DNA of 64,000 nucleotides from Mesocentrotus franciscanus (taxonomy: Eukaryota > Echinodermata > Echinoidea > Camarodonta > Strongylocentrotidae), in NCBI GenBank assembly GCA_037976565.1, contig CP137679.1, positions 27,525,539 to 27,589,538 on the forward strand. The letters are read 5' to 3'. Of this stretch, positions 46,001-58,000 are shown piece after piece. The notes beneath the pieces were generated by a model that was not told the origin of the DNA, searched no databases, and was given only the letters and a program-made list of their open reading frames with translations. The position numbers were made by a program, and so were the translations under genes. Position 1 is the stretch's first letter; every line of letters begins with the position of its first letter.

Positions 46001-49000
46001 TTTTACCATACCAGCGCACATGCTTGAAGATCTTTAGAATTAAGGTCTACCAAATATTTTCATTGAGTCTGTTGTACATGTATGTACTGTAGGTCCTCCT
46101 TTTCTACAATCGGTATCACCGGGCCAGCTTTGGTTTGTTGCCACAGTATACCAGTGACCAGCTATCTCTATTGAGCCCTCACCCTAGCTTGAAAGTTAAT
46201 CCCCATTCACTGAGAGCACCTTGCTGTGGCTCAAGCAAATATCTTTTGAATGAAGTATAGTGTTTAGACATGGGGTTTGCATTTTACTGTCATGCATTGT
46301 GGTAAAAAATGTGGCAGAGCTGCCAACAGTTCCTATTTTGGAGGAATGCTTCCTATTTTTTGGCCTTCAAACAGATGTAATGAACCCTAGATTCCTCTCT
46401 ATTTCTTAAAACATCTGTGGTATAGAGGTATATACATTTTAATAGACTGTATTCCTAATTTTGCCTTGAGAGATACCTAATTTTTACTGTGAAAGGTTGG
46501 TACATAAACTACTACTGTGACTATGCAACTTTTGAAGCTATATTAGCACGTTCACTTTCTTTCGGAACTCTCTCTACCTCGGTCAATACTACGTTTGGTT
46601 TTTTTGTGTGTCTAAATCCATCTGCATGTTTACTTATGAATTTAGATTGAAAGTAGTGTAATTAATTCATAAAAAAGAGTCACTTGAAATATATTTATTG
46701 GAATTGAAATGCATATAGAATTACTTAATATAAGCTAAATTCCCTTTGGTAAAAGAAGACAAATTCCCCATCATTATCGCTATTTAACTTGAAATTTAAT
46801 ACGTAGACAGTATTCACTTGAAAGTATTTAGTCATTAGTAACCATACAAGTGCATATCATTAAAGTCAATAACATTTCTGTTGCAAGAGGAATCCAAAGG
46901 AAAGTGCTCATTTGGCTGTTATGGGCTTGCTTATTATTTTGTTTTAAACATATATTTTCATAGGTATTTTTAAAACTATAAAGGAAACTGCCCATTTGAC
47001 CTTTCAATTTCAGATTACTTGACACAACTACATGTACGTATGCATTATGCATATATTTTCACACGTAGTCGTACAGTATATTCTTTACAATGAAAGGAAA
47101 AGGAAATGCACTTGAAACAGAAAGTGATTTCTACAGGTTTGTTTATGTAATCAATGTTTTTAGGAAAAAATGAAACTGCTATTTCAATTGTTGTCTTTGG
47201 AAGGCTTTTATGATAAATTAAAAGAAAAGGGACTATTCATTTGAAACAGAATATTGCTGTAATGGGTTTGTTTATGTAAAGAATGTCTTTATTACACTTT
47301 TATTAGGAAGTACCCCTTTCAAAGTGCTGTCCTTTAATATTGAAAAGACGACTATTTGAAACGGGAGTGACTGGGTTTGTTATTAATGTAAGGGACGAGT
47401 CATAGTTGACTTTTTTTTTTAATGGAAACCCCATTTTTTAAGTGCTAGCTTTCATTTATAAGTTTATAAACAGGAGCTCACTGTCGCACCAAAGAGACGG
47501 ACACCAGATCAACAATAGACTAATCAAAATGATTACATTACTCTGTATGGCCAAGATTAATTACCGGTATGTCGCTTTAGAGCCGGCTCAAGTCTTTCTG
47601 GAGTGGTTTTGAGTCTGTTAGGTAGTGTGACTGTATTATTGACTTTCTGAATATTGTAAATACATTAATTGTAGATATTGTAGATATAGGTGTACATGAG
47701 TACAGCATGTTAGGGTTGGGTGTGTACAGTAAGTGATTTCTATATCTAGAGTAAATAGAAATGACATTTACATGTATGCGAACCTTGATATTTTCTGATA
47801 TGGTTGCTGCACCCCTCTGAAAAAGGAATTTCCCCTTCAGATCGAGGCCAGAAATTGAAAATTGCCGTTCAATTGAATTATAAGTCTGCCTCTCCCTCTT
47901 TGATTCAACAGAGGAGCGGGAGGGGGGGCTCACTAGGGAAATTTGCTCCAATAGCCTCCCCCTCCAAAATGAAATGAATAGATGAGAGAATAAGAATACC
48001 GGTAATAGAAATCTGACTTGCGTGGTAAAAGAGCCCTTGATTCTTAACAAAAACATTCACCATGAAAGATAAAAAGAGCCCTAATGAAAATATTAATGTG
48101 AATGTGTTTTTTTTTTAAGTGCATGAAATCGGTTGAACACATACATGTACATGTACATGTAGCCAGGCTTAACACCAACAGGTGCCCAGGACATATATAT
48201 GCGACACCCGGCCCCGAATTTAAACGTTTTCATTTAGAGCATATGCACTTAGACTAAAAATGTTCAATCTAGACCCCTTTCCAAAATGAAATTAGTGTAG
48301 ATTCCTGACTTTCATGTACATGTAGTCTTAATGATAATAATAATAATATGTCTTGTTTACCCGGGGTAGCCTCATCAGTATTCATACTGTTCTCCCTGAG
48401 GGCCCTGCAATCATACTATTACCCTGCTTTAACCGAGCTACCGTTAAAAGGTGCTCAAGCATTCAAGGAATTTCTTCCTACCGGGTACCCATTTCTCTCA
48501 CCTGGGTGGAGTATGGCAAATGTAGATTAATGTCTTGCCAAAGGACATTAGTGCCATGGCGGGACTTGAACCGGGAACCATGCGATCCACAGTCCGGTGA
48601 CGTATCCACTAGACCACTACACCTTGTCCGATTTAGCATAACTTTAGTCATACTCCTTATCCTAGCATTGTTTTTAAAACCCTGCAGGTATTTGGCTTAA
48701 ATGGTGATTAAATAATCATATACATTGTGAACTTCCTGCTGAATATGTAAAAACCACCTAATATTCCTGTATTCTCTGTTTTATTGTGAAAATGACCGTG
48801 AATCAGTTTCCTGTGTTGAGAGTATTATCCTGGTACTGCCGGCTGGAAATTGATATCAAATGATTTAAGTCAAATGTCGAATCTTGTCTGATCAAATTGA
48901 AAATCGAAGCAAACAACATTACAATGTACAGGTGTAATTCAAAGAATAAACACAAGCACCATTTACACTTTCAGTCCAAAGTTCCAAACATCACGATTTT

Positions 49001-52000
49001 TACTAATATCACGCTTTTTATTCACATCAAGATTTTACTAATATTGCGATTTCAATATTGTGTTTCTAGTACCATTGAGATTTAACTCTTATAATTTTAC
49101 TTAAATGTCTTGATCTACATGTAAGTTATATCTCAATTTTGTCAATGTCGTGAATTTAATTAAACTGTGGTACATGTATATGTATTACAATGAAAAGTGC
49201 TTAGCAAGTACCGGTAAGCCAATTTTTGTGTACCGTAATATTGCAAAGCAACTTCTGTACTGACACTGCCATGTTAGTAAAATCTTGATGTTGGTAAAAT
49301 CGCAAAGTTATTAAAAACTGAATGTTGCAATGTTTATAGTGTTGAGTGTAAATAAGCCTATGCCTGAAATCATTGTCACCAAAACCACTATGACCTCATT
49401 AACCACAGTTCTATCAAGGAGATATCACAACAGTAAGTGTTGTGATATATCCTTGGTTCTATGTAGGGCAGGAACTCCCTTGTAGCAAATCCAATATTTT
49501 TTTCTTCATATTTACACAATGTAGATTAGACATCAGATTTGATCTATTTGACCTTGTATGCTCAAATACATACTGTACATGTAGTGACATGTCCTTAACC
49601 CATTGGATTCTAATCCTGAGATACATGGACATGTACTGTAGTATGAGCTGGAGTGTTTTGACTTGCCAAAACTGTAAAATAGATATCTACATCTACAGGT
49701 TGTACAGTACATGTACATTTGTACATGTTCAGAGTAATAAGAAGTTCAGTAATTTTCCATCCACAATTTTACATGCATTTTCAAAGTGACAACGTTTGTT
49801 AAAATTACATTTTTTGTCATATTGAAAGTTTAAGGCTTGATGATATTGAAAACGAGCGATTTAAGTGGTCTGTAAGGAGAAGAATATGCAGTCTCAGCAA
49901 TAATTGATTTTGACTACAGTATTGTTATAGACCTAAAGTTAGAATGAATGTGACATGCCTGGAAATAGTTATCTAAAAGTATGTGTAAAATATTTATATT
50001 CGATCACAAATTTCTTTAAGTACCTTCTATATTGGAGTTTAAGTGGTCTGTAGGTGAAGGATATATATACCGGGATGCAGGATCTTAGCAATAATTGATT
50101 TTGATTTTTGACTACAGTATTGTTTAATAGACCTAAAGTTAGAATGAATGTGACATGCCAGGAAATAGTTATCTAAAAGTATGTGTAAAATATTATTATA
50201 TTCGATCACAAATTTCTTTAAATACCTTCTATATTGGAGTTTAAGTGGTCTGTAAGGAGAAGGATATGCAGTCTCAGCAATAATTGATTTTGACTAGAGT
50301 ATTGTTATAGGCATAAAGTTAGGATGAATGTATTTAAACATGTCAGGAAATAATTATCTAAATATACATGTAAAATATTTCTATTCGATCACAAAGTTCT
50401 TTAAGTACATTCTATATCGGAGACATACAGAAATCATTTCCTACTTCCCTTTTCCCGTTTATAATGGGTTTGTCGTTTTAATCTTTGCATACTTGTTTTT
50501 TTTAATTTTCATTATTCATAATTGTATATTCATGTTTGTAATTTAGGTCAGTTTCATGTACATTGTTTCAATGTGATACATTTTGTTGTTTTAATTGTGG
50601 TATCTTCTTAATTGTAATTATGAATATAACACCATTTGATGGATATTTTGCACTTTTTAAAATAACAAGATAAAAAAGATACATTTTACATGTGTGCAGA
50701 TAATGGAATGGGAACTACAATGTTTGTGTTATAAACATTCTATGATTCAAAAAGCTTTCTATAGATGGGAATGTATAATGAAAGATTATTTTTGGTTAAT
50801 GCACAATTTCTGTGCTGGATAAATCATTGAGACATTTGAGTTTACTGTGAGAAAACACGGAAAATGTTTTACTATTACTTAACACAGAGCACTGACATAA
50901 TAATAATAATAATAATATTCCGCTTTTATATAGCGCTTAATACAATGTACATCTATGATGTCTCTAAGCGCTTACTATTACCCGGTCATTGGATTCAATA
51001 CTTGCCCGCACACACCAAAAGAGAGGCCAATAAAATTAAACGTAGGACTGCTTTCCTTAGAAAGTAATGTGTGCTTCCATCTTTATCAAATCTGGTAAAC
51101 TATTCATCTCCTTGCATATTGTGGTATTTTCATACAGAATTTCCAACCCTCCCCAAACTCCTTCCGTCCCATCTACGATGACTTCTCGGACGATGATGAC
51201 CTGTCTCCGACCTTCAGTGGCTCCTCCTCACCTACGCCTTCTACGATTGCAAAGATGACACACAAGGATACCATATCAACGTGGTACGAGGGCGTGTTGG
51301 CCTTCGAGAGGGGATTCAAGCGAGGCTTTGAATCAGCTGAACAGCATCATCGATCCATCCGCCAAGATTCTCTACAACATCGGTGTTCTGCAGAAGTCTC
51401 TGGGACAACTGGAGGATGCTAATTCAGTAAGAATGATTTAGGTTTACCTTGGCCTCATTTTTTTAAAGAGTTGCGATTGACCTGAATCAATTGCAACTAG
51501 GGCTTTAATAGTTTGATATCAATTACAACTCTATATACGTGAGATAGGTTATGGTAATGTTGCAATTGACTTGAGGACATGTGATCGATTTACATAAATG
51601 GCAATTCATTACAAGACCGGGCAATAGGATATACAATGTAGTTTATAAATGATTTTCTTGAGCTTATTTTATAGTAGCTTCTCCACGATTGGGGTCAAAT
51701 TTAGTCACTATATCAAGTATAATGATAAACTTTGCTTTCTTTTTTTTAAGTACATGGCAACTAGATGGCAGGAAATAGTATTGTATCAAAATTAATGAAA
51801 AAGCATTCATGATAGCTAGCCATATGGGTTTAAAAATGGCTGTTTAGCACAGATCTGTGCTGACTGGCCTGGTCACATCCCAGTTCAATAGTTGTTTTTT
51901 GTTGTTGCAGTTTTAGTTTAGTTGTTTACTCGGCCGATAAAAATTATGATGAATATTTTTTTTAAAAATCAATATCAGATTCATTGTCCCTTCATTAAAG

Positions 52001-55000
52001 ATCAAGTTCACATAAATTACGTAAAAGAAATTATTGTGTAGTCTTTATCAATATCTTTCATCATTGCCCTCTCCATTATCTCCCTGAACTCTCAGATTTT
52101 AAAGGAGGTCGTATCGAGGGATCCCCATCTCGCCATTGGTCACTTCCAGTCGGGCGTGGTCCTGGGTCTCTTAGGGAGGAGCGATGATGCGTGGCATGCC
52201 TTCGAGAAGGCGCGAGAGACCCTCCGTGGGAAGATGATTGACTACAAGCAGCTGGGCTTGCAGTATAAACTCCACAAGTGTGAGGTAGGTTGTCATGGCA
52301 ATACTCAAGCAATAATGCTGATCAGCAACTGATATATTTCTGATGTGCTCTTTGATATTATTTTGTGGGCACCGTTTCTTGTCAGTCAAATTGTGTAACA
52401 CAGACTCTGAATTAAACTGATGATTCTTTATGATTGTATGATCATCCTCTTGCAGAAATGTTTAATATTTTTTATTTTTAAATATTGCTAAAAAGTAATT
52501 TAATCTGAATTGTGTTCTATTTGCAGAACACCAGACTGCTTGTCCGGCCATGCACCAGCATTATCATTTTTTTGTTGTTTTTTTTTTTTTTGGGGTTAAT
52601 ATGAATATTCTTAAGATTCGTAACAGCCTGCACATTGCTTCCTTGGCCCTGTGATGTTGCTACTGACACAGCCAAATACTCCATGATAAGGTTGGCTGAA
52701 GGCTTTATTGAAATTTTGTCTAAGTTATTAAAAAATAGAGTCAATTTCCACAGATTACCGTTTAATGGCTCCAAAACTAAAATCCAATCATTTCAAATTC
52801 TATGTCAAGTATTTTGGACAGAAGATACACACTATATCGTAAGCATTTTGGCATCTAGGTGTAGTGATTAGACATCTTTTCTTTATTTTAACTGCTAAAG
52901 ATGGCAATCCCTTCACAAGGATGGCATTGTTTATCTTCATATATATGCTCTATTTCTTATTTGTATGAAGACACGTCACAAGGACGATGAGAGAAAGTCA
53001 ACAATTTTATCAATATTATTTAACATTATGATTTCCTCTGTAGGTTCTCCATAACCAGGCCTGGGCCTACAATGAGTTAGACCAACGAGACTGGGCCCAG
53101 AACCAACTGGAAGAGGCCAGAGAGGGCAAGGCAGATCCCAGACATGATAAGATTGAAGACTCCTACAGGGCATTCATTGTAAGTACTACCTACTACTTCT
53201 ATCCTGATGATACATCTTTAACTCCTCAAACTTCATTCAAGCATGACATGGTAAACTGCTTCAAAAACTTTTCCGTGGCAGAGATTTTGTGTCAGCGAAC
53301 GGCAAAGAGCAAAATCGGGGAGCGGAAAACACACAGCTGTTGTAACAATAGCCGATACATGTATATGCACTCAGTAATCTGCAGTATTTAATTAATTCTG
53401 TATGTTTTTATCTAATGCAGAGCGGGCTCCTTCAAACTCTATGAGCTTCCGAAGCTGTTGCTATTCAAACCCCCGAAATCCAAGATTGATAACCTTGATA
53501 GAAAGGACTACCTTGGCAAAGCTAAGATTGTTGCCAAGTTGCCAACAGTGAGAAAGGTGAGTGATTTCTACTATAATGGATTATCATGTCCCCTTCTTCA
53601 CAGTTTTATTATCTACTGAATAGTAAGCCCGAGTCAAATTATTATTATGGTTCCCTTTGAAATTTTGACATAAAAGTGGAAATTGTTGAATAGTTTGATA
53701 TATGTAAGATTCAAAGAGAAATATGATTGAAAATTTAATATTTTGTAATGCTTGCCTTTCTTTTCTACTTTGTACAAATGACACTTTATTGTCATGAGTA
53801 GTTCGATATCTTGCCATGAAATAATCAATGTTTTAATGAGAATTAGAAATTGGGTATTTTGTGAAATGTGTTCTCTTCAAGAATGGTATGTAAATGCCTT
53901 TTCTGACTTGATGTAAGTTTTCTCCATCAACTTTTAAAATAATAAAAAGTTAGTAAAAGATATTGCGATTACAGCATAGTAAACTATATTTTCTATATGG
54001 TTTGTTTTTGTGGCAGGGCTCCTCTACTCCTCCCCCGGCAAAAACATCCAGCTCTCTCGGCGTGCCGGTATTGAGTCCAAGAAGTAAAACACCAACACCA
54101 TCTTTGGCACCCTCTAAAGCCCTGCCAGTGCCAAAGTTTGTACAGAGTTTGTCCAGTCCAGCCCTTCCAGACAGACCAGTTCCTTCCAGACAGCCAAGAC
54201 AGAGTCTACCAGACACTCAAGCTCCATGGAAGATGCCTGTGACAGTGGAGTCCTTGCAGAACTCTAAACCACCTAGCCGACCTCCGCCTTCTCAGTCAGG
54301 AGGGTTCAACCCTGATAAAGTGCTGCCAGAGGCACCAGCACCCAGTAGTCCTGTCCCTGAAAGACTACTTCCTGTGACCTCTGGCAGGAAGATGAGTTTA
54401 GAGCTACCACCAAGTCGTCCATTGCCGTCACCAACTCGTTTAAGTCCGGTCCCTGATAGACCGCTTCCTGCGAGTCCTGGGAAGAACAACAGTTCGGATT
54501 TACCGCCAAGTCGTCCGTTGCCTTCACCAACTCGATTAAGTCCTGTTCCTGATCGGCCTCTTCCTGAGCACCATGGTAGAAGAAATAGTCCTGAGTTACC
54601 ACCAAGTCGTCCATTGCCTTCACCAAGTCGTTCGAGCCCTGTGCCTGATAGGCCACTTCCTCAGAGACCTGTTCCAGCCAAGAGCAGCAATGCTCCACTA
54701 AGTAGACCACTTCCATCACCAAAACGCAGCAGTCCTCCCCCTCCAGATAGACCACTACCTGGACCTCCCAAAAAGTCTACTAGCCCAGATCTACCTCAGA
54801 GGCCATTGCTACAAGCACCTAGCGATTCTGATGTCCCAAGTAGACCGCTATTCCTTGCTGATAGACCTGTTCCACCTAGACCCGGCACTGCTTCTCCAGA
54901 AATTCCAAGCAGACCAGTGCCCCACCTCCTGGTACAGATGAACCAGACTTACCCCAAGGCCTGCGCCAATTGCAGGTAGAATCAGTGACTTAAGCAACAG

Positions 55001-58000
55001 AACAGTCCCGCTTTCCCCAAATGCAGGTCGCAAGTTACCTGGGATTCCAGTAATGAACAACATTTTTGATATGTCAAACAGACAGATACCTGCAATACCA
55101 ACAGAAGGCCCTCATGATGACTTGCCCTCGAGACCACCTCCTCCAAAACCAACCAAATCAATGCCAGAACTTCCTCCAAGACCAGTGCCCAGTTCTCCCC
55201 TCAAGCAACTCTCCTTGGACAGTCTCTCTTCAAGACCAGTACCACCTCCTCCTGGGTCCAATACAGAACCGGAGCTCCCGCCCAGGCCCAAGCCTAGCAG
55301 TGGCGATCTCTTTCAAGATAGACCCATTCCTCCACCGCCAAGCTCTTCACATGCTAACCTCTTAAACCCAGGGAGGAGGTCATCTAGCCCTGGACTACCG
55401 GACCTGCCTCCTCCACCGCCCCCAAAGAAGGGTCCCTCTCCCATTTCTCCTCACAAGCAGATCAACAACCATGGAGCTGCCAATGGTGGAAAGCTTGCTG
55501 GTAACAAAGCCAAGTTGGTCAAGATTGTATCGGATAGCCCACCTGTAGTGAGGAGAGCTGCTGCAGTCACAGTCACAGTGCAGAAAGAGGTAACAATTAA
55601 AGTCAAATGTCTTGAATGGAAAAATCAATCTATACAAATCAAATTGATTGATCATCATAAGTCTTTTGGTAATATGAACGGATTTCAAAAGGAACTTGGT
55701 AAAAGTCATTCTGAATCATGCAGTGCAGTGCTTTCCCTGTAAATTTTTCAAAGTTTGCTGAAAATGACATATGTTGGAAAGCACATCTCACAGATGCATG
55801 TTCATGACCTTATGGTCTATTCTTTAGAACTAACCCCTTGCTTGATTTCCTCCTCTTTGTTTGCTATTCTTTCAGCTCTCGTTTTTCTATCTAATTTGTT
55901 GGCTCATAGCAATTATTGCCAGTCCTTATTACTCATAGGCCCGAATTCATGAAGGAGGTTTAAATTTAACCCATGGTTTAAATCTTCATTTACATAAGCC
56001 ATGGTCTAAAATTAGCACAACATAAGCGTACCTTGCCTTGCGCACGTCTAATATTGGACCTCTGATTGTGTACAGGATGAATTACGCTAATTTTAGACAA
56101 TGGGTTATGTAAATGAGGATTTAAACCATGGGTTAAATTTAAACCTCCTTCGTGAATTCGGGCCATAGTGTAAATTTGGCGAGAGTCTGAGAGAATTCTG
56201 TTTTTCTTCTTTACCTTAACTAAAGTTTTTATGCCTCCGCTACAACGTAGCCGGAGGCATTATGTTTTCTGGTTGTCCGTCCGTCCGTACGTACGTCCCG
56301 TTCTCGTGATCGCGTTATCTCAAGAACCAATTGATGGATTACCGCCAAACTCGGGTCATGTATGTATCTTGCAGAGCTAATGAAGTGATTAGATTTTGGG
56401 GTCACGAGGTCCAAGGTCAAAGGTCACAAGGCTCATTATGTATGCAAAAATAGCTCGTGATCGCGTTATCTCAAGAACCGATTGATGGATTACCGCCAAA
56501 CTTGGGTCATGTATGTATCTTGCAGAGCTAATGAACTGATTAGATTTTGGGGTCACGAGGTCAAAGGTCAAAGGTCACAGGGCTCATTGTGTATGCAAAA
56601 ATAGCTTGTGATCGCGTTATCTCAAGAACCGATTGATGGATTACCGCCAAACTTGGGTCATGTATGTATCTTGCAGAGCTAATGAACTGATTAGATTTTG
56701 GGGTCACGAGGTCAAAGGTCAAAGGTCACAGGGCTCATTATGTATGCAAAAATAGCTCGTGATCGTGTTATCTCAAGAACCGATTGATGGATTACCGCCA
56801 AACTTGGGTTATGTATGTATCTTGCAGAGCTAATGAACTGATTAGATTTTGGGGTCACGAGGTCAAAGGTCACAGGGCTCGTTATGTATGCAAAATAGCT
56901 TGTGATCACATTATCTCAAGAACCGATTGATGGATTACCGCCAAACTTGGGTCATGTATGTATCTTGCAGAGCCAATGAACTGATTAGATTTGGGGTCAC
57001 GAGGTCAAAGGTCACAGGGCTCATTATGTATCCTAAAATAGCTCGTGATCGCGTTATCATTAGAACCAACAGATGGATTACAATCAAACTTGAATTTTAA
57101 AAATTGCTTCCATTTTGGTTTGTAAAATTTCTCTATGGCGGAGGCATCATCGACTGCGCGCAGTTGAAGTTCCATCTAGTTTTGTCATCTGTCAATATAT
57201 TGGCCTGTCTTTGGCTTGATTCAGGCCTTATCTACATGTTCTTTATGAATTATCTGATATTGTGAAATGGAATGAATAAGGCGATTTTGGCATCTTTTTT
57301 TTCTTTGTAATCATCTTAATTGAGTATATTTTCTTTCTTTATTTCAGAGTCAAAGAAAAAGACACATTAAAGATTTTTGTTTGATTTAATTTGTATCTAT
57401 TAAATTTAATGACTTTGCAAATCATTGATTTTGCAGGCAAAACCAACTCCAGTGGAGAGGCGCAAGCCTTCAACAGCAAACAAGCCCAACGCAACTGGAA
57501 AACAGCCACCTATCCTAGCTTTCAAGCCAGAGCCGAAGCAACGTGTGGCTAAAGGTCCAGGCCCTAGCCAGCCAGGCCAGCGGAAGACAGCCCTTGTGAT
57601 AGCCTCTCATGAGACTGATGTAGAGGGAGAAGTGTCTGTATCAGAAGGTGATCTGATCACTATTACAGGAGAAGGTATGTTCAACTTTAATCTTTTTTCA
57701 TCCCACAATTAGGTTCTGTCATAGGCTACATTCAGATACCGCATGTAAACAAATACATTTCAAACTGAATTAATGAAGAAAAAAAATGTCAACCCATAAC
57801 AAGCTCAATGGTGCACATTATTTAGAAGAATGGTGTAAAATACTCTCTCAAAGTAAGTGTTGGGGCACCACTTGAAATACTACCTTTGAAATGTTTTGAA
57901 AAGTAATGAAATTAGTTTTAAATAGTTTTAAATGAAGTCAAACACAAGTAGCGTTGTATCAGTAATTCTGAAGACAACGGGACTCTTGTGCTTCACTCAT

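Larger units (their letters stand above)
45479..51137 (+). other. Intron 4 sequence, second copy
   Basis: Duplicate of 34714-40380 with the same repeats in the same order. No additional exon. Confidence 0.9.
45479..55734 (+). repeat. Second copy of 10.26-kb near-identical duplicated segment
   Basis: Starts at the first base after the gap (ATATCTGAATGTCATGG, equal to 34714) and loses its partner at 55734, where copy 1 meets the gap. After that the sequence is unique. It carries second versions of exons 5-9, the 35560-type repeat (46316-46505), the reverse SINE (48322-48636) and the three-unit repeat (49858-50440). Confidence 0.97.
55590..57436 (+). other. p67phox-like intron 9
   Basis: Contains a foldback element (55938-56164) and a tandem-repeat-bearing element (56231-57180). 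No PB1 or SH3 exon was found here. The acceptor is GATTTTGCAG. Confidence 0.8.

Noticed and set aside
34714..55734. A true tandem duplication giving two sets of module B and proline-rich exons
   Set aside because: Repeat boundaries coincide exactly with both contig ends at the gap and divergence is minimal. An unmerged overlap is simpler, though not formally excluded.
56229..56909. Minus-strand ORFs of 60-65 codons with repeated ARYIHDPSLAVIHQ-like text
   Set aside because: Translations of the 151-bp tandem repeat unit; repeated because the DNA is, with no gene structure.
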